From Candidatus Agathobaculum merdigallinarum (GTDB lineage: Bacteria > Bacillota > Clostridia > Oscillospirales > Butyricicoccaceae), in NCBI GenBank assembly GCA_019115425.1, contig DXDO01000041.1, positions 1 to 11,911 on the forward strand: DNA of 11,911 bases. Reading direction: 5' to 3'. Shown piece by piece: positions 1 to 6,265 of the stretch (the first letter of the stretch is position 1; each line of letters opens with the position of its first letter). Under the pieces are notes generated by a model, which was not told the origin of the DNA, made no database searches, and worked only from the letters and a program-made list of their open reading frames with translations. The position numbers were made by a program, and so were the translations under genes.

Positions 1-93
1 GTCATATATGCTGAATTTTTCAGATGTCTGTACAGAGTTCCAGCTGTCAGAGAAGCACTCTTGTATATATTAAACAAAATTCCTGAAAAGTGT

Positions 94-122
94 TTGACAA
101 ATCCGAGAGCATGAAGTATCAT
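94..122 (+). promoter_or_regulatory. sigma-A promoter of the 3D-domain gene
   Basis: A perfect -35 box TTGACA (94-99) is followed after 17 bp by TATCAT (117-122), which matches the -10 consensus TATAAT at four of six positions. Transcription should start near 129, leaving a 5' untranslated leader of roughly 105-110 nt before the start codon at 237. No sporulation-sigma motif is visible here, so vegetative expression is expected. Confidence 0.85.
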
Positions 123-128
123 AGTTAC

Positions 129-230
129 AGATCGGAAACAGATCGACAACAAAACAGTAACAACCCGAAAACAAATCGGTAACAACCGATGCCGCGGTAT
201 CCGCGGGTTTTCACGATGATTAGGAGTGTA
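129..230 (+). promoter_or_regulatory. Repeat- and hairpin-rich 5' leader
   Basis: The leader between the inferred start site and the ribosome site is A-rich and repetitive. CAGATCG occurs twice (129-135, 139-145), and GTAACAACC occurs twice, 22 bp apart (157-165, 179-187). Two short hairpins follow: ATCGGT/ACCGAT (175-180 with 185-190, loop AACA) and CCGCGG/CCGCGG (192-197 with 201-206, loop TAT). A longer-range pairing AACCCG (162-167) with CGGGTT (204-209) would compete with the second hairpin. The ribosome site TAGGAGTG (221-228) lies just downstream. A regulatory role is inferred; no known riboswitch consensus was recognised. Confidence 0.45.
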
Positions 231-236
231 ACACAA

Positions 237-890
237 ATGTCTATTTCCCTGCGAAAGCATGCGTCAAAGCTGATTGCCGCGACGCTGGCTGTCAGCGCAA
301 TGGCTTCGGTCAGCGCTGCAGCGCTGGAACAGCCGGTAGCGATGCTCTCTTCCAACCTCAATTCTTCTGTTGGTACGGTTCTCACCTATGACCAGATCGA
401 TACCGCTGAGCAGGCGCTCGCCAATGCGAAGGCTGAGGCGGACGCAAAGAAGCAAGCCGAGGCAGAGCAGCAGGCAAAGCCTGTCACCAAGCCCTCCGCA
501 CAGAACGAATACAACAAGCTGCTGACCGATCCGGTCGCTGCCAGAACGGTTGCTTATTCGACCTCTCTGCTGGCTTCGGACGCCATCAAGAAGAACGCCA
601 CCGCGCTGGGCAACTACAAGCTGACGTTCTACTGCCCCTGTGCGGACTGCAACGGCGTTGCGGGCGCTAAGACCGCATCCGGCACCACCCCGACCGAGGG
701 CCGCACGATTGCGGTTGACTCTTCCGTTATCCCGCTGGGCAGCCGCGTATATATCGAAGGCTACGGTCTGTTCATTGCCGAGGATACCGGCGGCGCCATC
801 AAGGACAATAAGCTGGATATCCTGGTGTCTTCCCACGACCGTGCATACAATCTGGGCGTGCAGTATGCAAACGTCTATCTGCTCGGTTAA
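237..890 (+). CDS. Secreted 3D-domain cell-wall protein (YocH/MltA-like double-psi barrel)
   Basis: This is a 217-residue exported protein, probably a peptidoglycan-cleaving or cell-wall-modifying enzyme. Residues 1 to about 28 form a Sec signal peptide (basic start, Ala-rich core, likely cleavage after an Ala-rich stretch). Residues 55-85 are an Ala/Lys/Glu/Gln-rich probable helix. Residues 127-217 match the 3D domain, named for three conserved aspartates, seen here as D161 (TIAVDSSVIPLGS), D183 (AEDTGGAIK) and D194 (KLDILV). The Cys-rich entry FYCPCADCNG (131-140) is typical of the family. I chose ATG 237 over the in-frame ATG at 189 because TAGGAGTG (221-228) sits 8 nt before 237 and the signal peptide then begins cleanly. 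The gene stands alone, between its own promoter and a terminator. Lytic transglycosylase activity is inferred from the fold; the substrate-binding region (LysM or SH3) found in YocH-type relatives is absent. Confidence 0.88.
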   Translation: MSISLRKHASKLIAATLAVSAMASVSAAALEQPVAMLSSNLNSSVGTVLTYDQIDTAEQALANAKAEADAKKQAEAEQQAKPVTKPSAQNEYNKLLTDPVAARTVAYSTSLLASDAIKKNATALGNYKLTFYCPCADCNGVAGAKTASGTTPTEGRTIAVDSSVIPLGSRVYIEGYGLFIAEDTGGAIKDNKLDILVSSHDRAYNLGVQYANVYLLG

Positions 891-905
891 ATATAAGATT
901 ATTTC

Positions 906-937
906 AAAGGCTATGCGCTGCATAGTCTTTTTCTTTT
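906..937 (+). terminator. Intrinsic terminator of the 3D-domain gene
   Basis: AAAGGCTATGC (906-916) pairs with GCATAGTCTTT (920-930) through an 11-bp stem with one G-U pair and a GCT loop. A T-rich tail (931-937) follows. Confidence 0.85.
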
Positions 938-951
938 GCTGCGCCCAGCGC

Positions 952-980
952 TTGCATCCCATTTGTTCTTTTGCTATGAT
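952..980 (+). promoter_or_regulatory. Extended -10 sigma-A promoter of niaR
   Basis: TTGCAT (952-957) is separated by 17 bp from TATGAT (975-980), with the extended -10 dinucleotide TG at 972-973. The expected start is near 987, giving a very short leader before the ATG at 1006. I found no clear operator palindrome for NiaR autoregulation. Confidence 0.75.
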
Positions 981-1005
981 AGAAGTAGATAAGGGAGTGA
1001 CGCAT

Positions 1006-1533
1006 ATGAACGCTGCCGAACGGCGCACCCAAATCACCCAGCTGCTTTCCGAAGCCGACAAGCCGGTTTCCGCCACCGTGCTGGCGGCGCACTGCGGCGT
1101 CAGCCGACAGATCATCGTAGGCGATATCGCCCTGCTGCGTGCAGGCGGTCTTGCTATACTTGCTACACCGCGCGGCTATATTCTGGAGAATGCCTCCGCC
1201 GTTCCCGCCCATGCCGAACGCCGTGTCGTCTGCTGCCACGAGGAAAGCCGCCTGCTGGAAGAATTGTATACAGTTGTCGATCTCGGCGGCGCATTGATCG
1301 ATGTAACCGTGGAACACTCGGTATACGGAGAGATCCGTGCCCCGCTGCATATTTTCTCCCGCTATGATGCGGATGCGTTTTATCAAAAGATCCAAAATCC
1401 CGGCGCCAGGCCGCTATGCGACCTGACCGGCGGCATCCACCTGCACACCCTGCGTGCGGCGGATGAAACGACCCTTGACCGCGTTGTCAGAGGGTTGAAG
1501 GAAAGAGGATTTTTGCTCTCAAAGGATAACTGA
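1006..1533 (+). CDS. niaR: NiaR, niacin-responsive transcriptional repressor (HTH_11 + 3H domain)
   Basis: This 175-residue protein belongs to the NiaR/YrxA family, which represses NAD-synthesis and niacin-uptake genes when nicotinic acid is present. Residues 3-60 form the HTH_11 winged helix (KPVSATVLAAHCGVSRQII is the helix-turn-helix). Residues 72-172 are the 3H ligand domain. The metal ligands described for the Thermotoga homologue appear conserved: H78, E86, H145 and H147 (from CCHEE, LLEEL and GIHLHT), and a further His is at 104. ATG 1006 follows AAGGGAGTG (991-999) at good spacing, and the protein then begins exactly at the HTH, so longer in-frame upstream readings are not needed. No nad or niacin-transport gene is nearby, so its targets lie elsewhere. 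Length is normal for the family. Confidence 0.92.
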   Translation: MNAAERRTQITQLLSEADKPVSATVLAAHCGVSRQIIVGDIALLRAGGLAILATPRGYILENASAVPAHAERRVVCCHEESRLLEELYTVVDLGGALIDVTVEHSVYGEIRAPLHIFSRYDADAFYQKIQNPGARPLCDLTGGIHLHTLRAADETTLDRVVRGLKERGFLLSKDN

Positions 1534-1604
1534 CAACATATGCAGGCGACCGGCCGTTTGCTGCCCTTCCCTATGCCGGATGTTCCCTGCGGGTTTATCC
1601 ATGC

Positions 1605-1626
1605 AGCCGACATAGCGGTCGGCTTT
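1605..1626 (+). terminator. Weak hairpin after niaR
   Basis: AGCCGAC (1605-1611) and GTCGGCT (1618-1624) form a 7-bp stem with a 6-nt loop, followed by only a short T run. It could help end niaR transcripts, but the much stronger hairpin just downstream is the more likely terminator. Nothing else is recognisable in 1534-1604. Confidence 0.4.
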
Positions 1627-1635
1627 CCAACTGCA

Positions 1636-1670
1636 AAAAAAATCCCGAGGCAGAGCCTCGGGATTTTTTT
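1636..1670. terminator. Bidirectional terminator between niaR and rpsT
   Basis: A 16-bp stem (1636-1651 with 1655-1670, loop AGA) has a GC core ATCCCGAGGC/GCCTCGGGAT flanked by eight A on the left and seven T on the right. It therefore works as an intrinsic terminator on both strands, serving convergent niaR (+) and rpsT (-). Confidence 0.95.
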
Positions 1671-1707
1671 GCGCTTTTCATTCCAGTGAAAATTGCTTTT
1701 CACGGAT

Positions 1708-1971
1708 TTATGCCATGCCGTTGAGCTTGACCGTCATCTTGCTCTTCTTGTTGGCCGCATTGTTCTTATGCAGGAGGTGCTTGGCAGCCGCCTGGTCAAC
1801 CGCCTTGACAGCGGTCGTATAAGCAACAGTCGCTTCCGCCTTATCGCCGGCAGCAACGGCCGTATCGAACTTCTTCAGCGTGGTCTTCAGTGCGCTCTTG
1901 GCCATCTGGTTGTTCATCGCCTTAACGGCATTTACCTTCACGCGCTTCTTTGCAGACTTGATGTTGGGCAT
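1708..1971 (-). CDS. rpsT: 30S ribosomal protein S20
   Basis: This 87-residue, Lys/Ala-rich helical protein begins MPNIKSAKKRVK, the classic S20 start, and ends with the typical HKNNAANKKSKMTVKLN. It binds 16S rRNA near the 5' end and stabilises the 30S subunit. A strong ribosome site (AAAGGAGGT, reverse strand, 1981-1989) lies 9 nt before the ATG. It is monocistronic, with a consensus promoter upstream and a strong bidirectional terminator downstream. Divergence from gpr is a familiar arrangement in Firmicutes. Nothing is unusual about it. Confidence 0.98.
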   Translation of the reverse strand: MPNIKSAKKRVKVNAVKAMNNQMAKSALKTTLKKFDTAVAAGDKAEATVAYTTAVKAVDQAAAKHLLHKNNAANKKSKMTVKLNGMA

Positions 1972-2012
1972 TCCGAAAACACCTCCTTTGTTCTCTATTC
2001 GTCAGTGTTTCT

Positions 2013-2041
2013 ATTCTACCATCACTTCCCGCAAATTGCAA
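2013..2041 (-). promoter_or_regulatory. sigma-A promoter of rpsT
   Basis: Read on the minus strand, TTGCAA (2036-2041) is followed after exactly 17 bp by TAGAAT (2013-2018). The transcript would start near 2006 and carry a short leader of about 35 nt. It lies back to back with the gpr promoter, which begins 20 bp away. Confidence 0.8.
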
Positions 2042-2060
2042 GCACTTTTTACAGGAAACC

Positions 2061-2089
2061 GCATAAAAAATATGCTGCGCCGCAAAATA
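2061..2089 (+). promoter_or_regulatory. Forespore-type (sigma F/G) promoter of gpr
   Basis: GCATA (2061-2065), then 17 bp, then CAAAATA (2083-2089) fits the sigma-G pattern (gHATR, 17-18 bp, CATxHTA) with one mismatch. Read as sigma F, CGCAAAATA (2081-2089) matches GGHAANHTR at eight of nine positions. Almost the same motif precedes gerA at 4128-4157. In Bacillus, gpr is transcribed by sigma F and sigma G, so motif and gene identity agree. It has not been tested experimentally here. Confidence 0.7.
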
Positions 2090-2109
2090 CCCAAAAAGGA
2101 GTGGTGAAA

Positions 2110-2997
2110 ATGGCGTTTCGCACTGACCTTGCGATGGAAGCAATCGAGAATAAGGACATGGCTGCCGACATGCGGCAGGTCCGCCAGACCGACCGCACGC
2201 TGGATGGCTTTTCAGTCAATGAGGTCGAGATCCTGACCGATCGCGCCGCACAGGAGATCGGCAAACCGCGCGGGCGATATCTCACCCTTTCGCTCGACGC
2301 GCTCATCCGCCGCGAGGAGGATGCCTTTCCCCGCGCCTGCCGCGCGCTTAGCGCCCTGCTGCGCGAGCTGCTGCCCGAAACCGCCGGGTCCGCCCCCATA
2401 CTGGTTACCGGACTGGGCAACCGGATGATCACACCGGATGCCATCGGTCCCCAGGCGGTCGATCATGTGATCGCAACACGTCATCTGGTGGAGCAGGTGC
2501 CTGATGTTTTTTCCTCCTGGCGTCCGGTATCCGCGCTCGCGCCCGGCGTACTCGGACAGACCGGTGTGGAAACCGGCGAAGTGGTCTGCGGCGTGCTCGA
2601 CCGCATCCGTCCCGCGGCGGTGCTCGCCATAGACGCACTGGCAGCGGGCCGACTGTCCCGTCTGCTGCGCACCGTACAGCTTGCGGATACCGGTATCACC
2701 CCGGGCGCAGGCGTGGGAAACGCGCGCGCTGCGCTCAACGAGCAGACGCTCGGTGTGCCGGTCATTGCGGTGGGCGTGCCGACCGTAGTGGACGGCGCCA
2801 CACTCGCGCATGAGATCACCGGCCAGCTTGGGGGCCCAAGCTGCGAGGCGCTTGAAGATCTTTCCCGCCCTGTGATGATCACCACCCGCGACATCGACCG
2901 AGAGGTTGCGGACATTGCCCGCATGATCGGCTATGCGGTCAACATGGCGCTGCATCCGCATTTGACAGTGGAGGATATCGACCTGTATCTCTCTTAA
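2110..2997 (+). CDS. gpr: GPR germination protease (SASP-degrading spore endopeptidase)
   Basis: This 295-residue protein is GPR (peptidase family A25). It is made in the forespore as a zymogen and cleaves small acid-soluble spore proteins early in germination. Landmarks are RTDLAMEA near the N-terminus (residues 4-11, the autoprocessing region), GLGNRMITPDAIGP (101-114) with D110, VLAIDALAA (171-179) with D175, and DTGITPGAGVGNAR (193-206). D110 and D175 correspond to the two aspartates essential in the Bacillus megaterium enzyme. ATG 2110 follows AAGGAG (2096-2101) by 8 nt. The segment before the expected cleavage point is only about six residues, against about 15 in Bacillus, and the whole protein is well below the roughly 370 residues of Bacillus GPR. 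The AAG in DALAAG replaces the more usual AAR. It is followed by spoIIP, as in many Firmicutes. Confidence 0.95.
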   Translation: MAFRTDLAMEAIENKDMAADMRQVRQTDRTLDGFSVNEVEILTDRAAQEIGKPRGRYLTLSLDALIRREEDAFPRACRALSALLRELLPETAGSAPILVTGLGNRMITPDAIGPQAVDHVIATRHLVEQVPDVFSSWRPVSALAPGVLGQTGVETGEVVCGVLDRIRPAAVLAIDALAAGRLSRLLRTVQLADTGITPGAGVGNARAALNEQTLGVPVIAVGVPTVVDGATLAHEITGQLGGPSCEALEDLSRPVMITTRDIDREVADIARMIGYAVNMALHPHLTVEDIDLYLS

Positions 2998-3015
2998 ATC
3001 TTCGCCCGTTTTCGG

Positions 3016-3044
3016 TCATACTCGCGCGCGGACGGGCGTATGAT
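3016..3044 (+). promoter_or_regulatory. Candidate sigma-E promoter of spoIIP
   Basis: TCATACT (3016-3022) matches the sigma-E -35 KMATATT at six of seven positions. After 14 bp, CGTATGAT (3037-3044) matches the -10 CATACAMT at five of eight. spoIIP is a sigma-E gene in Bacillus. The same bases also make inverted repeats (TCATAC/GTATGA and CGCCCGT/ACGGGCG), so some of the likeness may reflect a structure instead. Confidence 0.5.
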
Positions 3045-3071
3045 AGAAGCAAACGCGAGGAGGTGGCGGCG

Positions 3072-4133
3072 ATGAAGCGGCGCAGAAAACATTACCGGCG
3101 GCGAGACGGCATCAGGTTGTCCGCCGCTGTCACCCTGTGTCTTGCGGGTTCGCTGCTGCTGTTCGCGCGTGCGGGCGGCGAGGAATTCGTACAGGATTTA
3201 ATCGGCCGCCTTGCGGGGAACAGCGAGTTTATCGCGCGCGCGGTATCGCTTGAGCTCGGCCTGACACCGGATACGGCGGAGGTTTACGCCCCGCGCACAG
3301 CGGCAGCGGCGCGCAGCGAGGACGCATCCGACCCGCTCGCGGAAAGCACCTATATCCCGCTTGAGGAGGAAAACGATGCGCCGGTGCTGGACGCTGCCGA
3401 TAAGGCCGCCACCATCACCGTGAACAACGAGACCTCCTATGAGGTGGATGTCGCCGCCTGTCTTGCGTCCGACACGGCAATCCACGCAGAAGGCGAAGGT
3501 CCGCAGGTTCTGATTGTACATACGCACGGCAGTGAGAGCTACACACCGGACGCAGCCTTTCCCTATACGCCTACCGAAAACGAACGCACCACCGACACGC
3601 GCTATAATATCGTCCGCGTAGGCGACGAGCTGCAAAGCGTACTGGAGGCAAACGGCGTGCAGGCCATGCACATCCGCGATATTTTCGACTCCCCCGCCTA
3701 TTCCGGTTCATACGACCGCTCGCTTGCCGCGATCGACGAGGCGCTCGCGGAATATCCCTCCATCAAAATGGTCATAGACGTGCACCGTGATTCCATTTTA
3801 ACCGATGACGGGCAGGCCTATAAGACCTCCTGCACGATTGACGGGGATGAGATGGCCCAGCTGATGTTTGTAGTCGGCACGGATGAAGGCGGCCTGTATC
3901 ATCCGAACTGGCAGCAGAATCTGAACTATGTCACGGGGCTGCAATATAAACTCAACCGTGCCTACCCTGGGCTGATGCGGCCGGTCAACCTGCGCACCCA
4001 GCGTTTTAACCAGCATGCAACCGCGGGCTCCATGCTGATCGAGGTCGGCTCCTCCGGCAACACCATGCCAGAAGCGCTCGCCGCCATCCGCCTGTTCGGA
4101 CAGACGCTGGCCGAGGATCTGACCAGCGCATAA
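3072..4133 (+). CDS. spoIIP: SpoIIP, engulfment amidase/endopeptidase
   Basis: This 353-residue mother-cell membrane protein cleaves peptidoglycan stem peptides with SpoIID and SpoIIM so that the membrane can engulf the forespore. The basic N-terminus (1-15) precedes one membrane segment (about 16-34), then a variable acidic linker (35-140). The catalytic domain is at 144-353: VLIVHTHGSESY (146-157) with H150 and H152, TRYNIVRVGDEL (176-187), IDVHRDS (235-241) with H238, LRTQRFNQH (307-315) and IEVGSSGNTMPEA (323-335) with E324. These are the conserved blocks of the family, and the His and Glu residues are the expected zinc and catalytic residues. ATG 3072 is preferred because AGGAGG (3058-3063) lies 8 nt upstream; the in-frame GTG at 3063 overlaps that site. 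It follows gpr at 74 bp and may share its transcript as well as using its own promoter. Confidence 0.95.
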   Translation: MKRRRKHYRRRDGIRLSAAVTLCLAGSLLLFARAGGEEFVQDLIGRLAGNSEFIARAVSLELGLTPDTAEVYAPRTAAAARSEDASDPLAESTYIPLEEENDAPVLDAADKAATITVNNETSYEVDVAACLASDTAIHAEGEGPQVLIVHTHGSESYTPDAAFPYTPTENERTTDTRYNIVRVGDELQSVLEANGVQAMHIRDIFDSPAYSGSYDRSLAAIDEALAEYPSIKMVIDVHRDSILTDDGQAYKTSCTIDGDEMAQLMFVVGTDEGGLYHPNWQQNLNYVTGLQYKLNRAYPGLMRPVNLRTQRFNQHATAGSMLIEVGSSGNTMPEALAAIRLFGQTLAEDLTSA

Positions 4134-4157
4134 ACCTTTGCCATCCCGCGCAAAATA
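4128..4157 (+). promoter_or_regulatory. Forespore-type (sigma F/G) promoter of the gerA operon
   Basis: GCATA (4128-4132), overlapping the spoIIP stop codon, is followed after 18 bp by CAAAATA (4151-4157). The surrounding CGCAAAATACCC is identical to that at the gpr promoter (2081-2092). Germinant-receptor operons in Bacillus are sigma-G dependent, which agrees. No terminator separates spoIIP from gerA, so read-through is also possible. Confidence 0.72.
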
Positions 4158-4178
4158 CCCCTGTTAAGGGGTGAAATA

Positions 4179-5630
4179 ATGGAGCAGATCACTTTTTCCA
4201 CCGATTTGGAGAGTAATATCCGCCTGATGAAAGCGATTTTCCAAGGCGATAACACCTTCGTGACCCGCCGCGCGGTGGGTCACAAGGGGCTTTCCTGCGC
4301 GGTATTCTTCTTTGACGGCATGGTCAACAATATCGCCATCAACCAGAGTGTTGTCCGACCGATCGTTTGCTCGGACCGTGAGCGGGTCACTGCCGACGAG
4401 TTATGCAGGACCATCCTGCAAATCAACGACAGCCGCGTCGAAACCGACACAAACAAACTGTTCGCCTCCTTTCTGTACGGCGACACGGTCGTATTCACCG
4501 AAGGGGATGCGCGGCCGGTCGTGGTCAACACCAAAGGTTTTTCCGTGCGTTCAGCAAACGAGCCGGAAAACGAACGCGTTCTGTCCGGCCCGCGCGAAGG
4601 CTTTACCGAGTGTTTTATGCCCAACTTGGCGCTGATCCGCCGCCGGCTGAACGACAAACGGCTCAAATTCACCTTCCTGCGCATCGGCAGCCGAACAAAT
4701 ACCGTGGTCTGCCTGTGCTATCTTGCGGGCGTCTGCGAACAGCGGCTGGTCAGTCATCTGCGGCGCAAGCTCGAAAGTCTGGAAGTGGACAGCGTGTTGG
4801 ACGCGAACTATCTCGCCGAACGCATTCGCGACCACCGCTGGTCCCCCTTTCCCACCCTCGGCACGACCGAACGGCCGGATGTGGTCGCGGCCCGTCTGGT
4901 CGAGGGGCGGGTGGCGGTCGTTGTGGACGGCAGCCCTGTCGTGCTGACCGCCCCGTTCCTGTTTCAGGAGTGCTTCCAGTCGAACGACGATTACTATATC
5001 AGCTTTTTGCAGTCCAACCTTTCGCGCATACTGCGTGTACTGGGTTTTCTATTTACCATATCCTTCCCTGCTGTTTATGTAGCGCTCCTGCTGTACCATC
5101 GCGAGCTGGTGCCCGCCCGACTGCTGTTCGCCGTATCCGCCGCGCAGCGCGGCGTGCCGCTGCCGGTCGGTTGGGAGACCCTGCTTCTGCTGTTCGTACT
5201 CGAGGCGCTCAAGGAGGCAGGCGCGCGCACCCCAGGCGCAATGGGCCAGACCATGAGCATTGTCGGCGGCCTGGTGCTCGGACAAGCTGCGGTCTCCGCG
5301 CGGTTCGCCGCCGCGCCGACCGTGATCGTAGTTGCCATCGCAGGGGTGACCGGTTTGATGGTGCCCAAGCTGCAAGGCGCCTCCCTGTGGCTGCGCTTCG
5401 CCCTGCTGGCCGCCGCGGCCGCCTACGGGCTGTACGGCGTGGGGCTGGCGCTGGCGCTCGTACTGGTCTGGCTGTGCCGAATGCACTCCTGCTCGGTGCC
5501 GTACCTGCTCAACTTCGTGCCGCGCGTGCAGGCCGAACAGGAGGACGCATGGCTGCGCGCCCCATGGTTCTTCATGCGGCGCGACCGCTTTGCGGTCAAA
5601 CGCAATTCAAAAAAGGGGGACAAACCGTGA
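4179..5630 (+). CDS. gerA: GerA-family germinant receptor subunit A
   Basis: This 483-residue protein is the A subunit of a Ger-type germinant receptor in the spore inner membrane (pfam GerA, relative of GerAA and SpoVAF). The soluble N-terminal part spans residues 1-283, with GPREGFTE (137-144), VDGSPVVLTAPFLFQE (249-264) and FQSNDDYY (266-273). The membrane part holds segments at about 284-306, 333-347, 358-375, 379-397 and 403-432, carrying ALKEAG (343-348) and GQTMSIVGGLVLGQAAV (356-372), the best-conserved family block. In place of the usual PYLSPLAP-like motif it has PYLLNFVPR (441-449), a mild divergence. The long Bacillus-type disordered N-terminus is absent. The ribosome site AAGGGGTG is at 4166-4173. 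Its stop overlaps the GTG start of gerC by 4 nt, implying coupled translation and complex assembly. Confidence 0.93.
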   Translation: MEQITFSTDLESNIRLMKAIFQGDNTFVTRRAVGHKGLSCAVFFFDGMVNNIAINQSVVRPIVCSDRERVTADELCRTILQINDSRVETDTNKLFASFLYGDTVVFTEGDARPVVVNTKGFSVRSANEPENERVLSGPREGFTECFMPNLALIRRRLNDKRLKFTFLRIGSRTNTVVCLCYLAGVCEQRLVSHLRRKLESLEVDSVLDANYLAERIRDHRWSPFPTLGTTERPDVVAARLVEGRVAVVVDGSPVVLTAPFLFQECFQSNDDYYISFLQSNLSRILRVLGFLFTISFPAVYVALLLYHRELVPARLLFAVSAAQRGVPLPVGWETLLLLFVLEALKEAGARTPGAMGQTMSIVGGLVLGQAAVSARFAAAPTVIVVAIAGVTGLMVPKLQGASLWLRFALLAAAAAYGLYGVGLALALVLVWLCRMHSCSVPYLLNFVPRVQAEQEDAWLRAPWFFMRRDRFAVKRNSKKGDKP

Positions 5631-6265
5631 AACTGCCCGGAAAACTATTGCTTCCTCTGCTGCTGCTCCTATTGTGCGGCTGCACGCGCGAGATCTCACC
5701 GGTCTCCGCACTCGCGCTGGACAAAACCGACGACGGCTACCGTCTGACCGCCGAGATCGTGCGGCAGGACAGTCTGGACGATACCGCCTCTCCCGCTTAT
5801 CTTTCGGCCTCCGGCCGCGACCTTCCTGAACTGCTCCAGACCCTTGGCAACCTGCTGCCCGGCGAGCTGTATTTAAGTCACGCACAGGTGCTGCTGCTGA
5901 GCGAATCCGCTGCAAGCGAGAGCATTCTGCCGCTCGCAGACTACCTGTGTACGGAAAACGACGTGCGGCTCAGCCTGCGTGTTGCGATCGTGCGGGGCAG
6001 TACGGCTTCCGACCTGCTCCGGAACGACGACGAGGTCTACGTGCTCAGCGAAATGCTCGACCGCGCCGCACAGGAGGGCACGCTGCCCGACATGCCGCTC
6101 TACCGCGCGGCCGAGGTGCTGCATGCAAACGGCACTGCCATTTTGCCTGCGCTGTATCTGGACGAATACGGGCAGACCGCGCCTGCCGGTACTGCCGTAT
6201 TTGCCAACGAACGCCTGTCCTGTTTTCTGGACGGCAGCGAAATCGGAGGTGACGCCGGTGCGTGA
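5627..6265 (+). CDS. gerC: Half-length Ger(x)C-family germinant receptor lipoprotein
   Basis: This 212-residue protein has a lipoprotein signal: Leu-rich core 7-16 and lipobox L-C-G-C with the modified Cys at 19. The next stretch (ISPVSALALDKTDDGYRLT, 23-41; GELYLSHAQVLLLSE, from about 84) matches the N-terminal region of Ger(x)C proteins, the lipid-anchored C subunit of germinant receptors. The reading ends soon after AVFANERLSCFLDGSE, the point at which normal 370-400 residue homologues pass into the C-terminal Ger(x)C domain. That domain is therefore absent. This does not look like a frameshift, because the next gene begins inside the 3' end (8-nt overlap, own GGAGGTGA). GTG 5627 overlaps the gerA stop as GTGA, with AAAAAGGGGGA just upstream. 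Subunit identity rests on position plus the lipobox and N-domain likeness. Confidence 0.8.
   Translation: MKLPGKLLLPLLLLLLCGCTREISPVSALALDKTDDGYRLTAEIVRQDSLDDTASPAYLSASGRDLPELLQTLGNLLPGELYLSHAQVLLLSESAASESILPLADYLCTENDVRLSLRVAIVRGSTASDLLRNDDEVYVLSEMLDRAAQEGTLPDMPLYRAAEVLHANGTAILPALYLDEYGQTAPAGTAVFANERLSCFLDGSEIGGDAGA

Noticed and set aside
157..187. WalR box in the 3D-domain leader
   Set aside because: The GTAAC repeats are 22 bp apart, not the TGTWAH-N5-TGTWAH arrangement, and lie downstream of the promoter.
123..236. c-di-AMP (ydaO) riboswitch before the 3D-domain gene
   Set aside because: The leader is only about 110 nt and lacks the conserved GGGGUGAAUC-type segments and the expected helices.
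4157..4172. Hairpin ACCCC/GGGGT hiding the gerA ribosome site
   Set aside because: The inferred forespore transcript would start near 4164, inside the loop, so the left arm would not be in that RNA; it could matter only for read-through from spoIIP.
4403..5626. Long open frame overlapping gerA and running into the gerC frame
   Set aside because: Arg/Pro/Ala-rich translation without any family motif, antagonistic to the clear GerA reading; it is a GC-rich shadow until the lipoprotein start at 5627.
6200..6265. Frameshift truncating gerC
   Set aside because: The next gene starts within the gerC 3' end with its own ribosome site, and gerB-like coding follows at once, leaving no room for a lost C-terminal domain.
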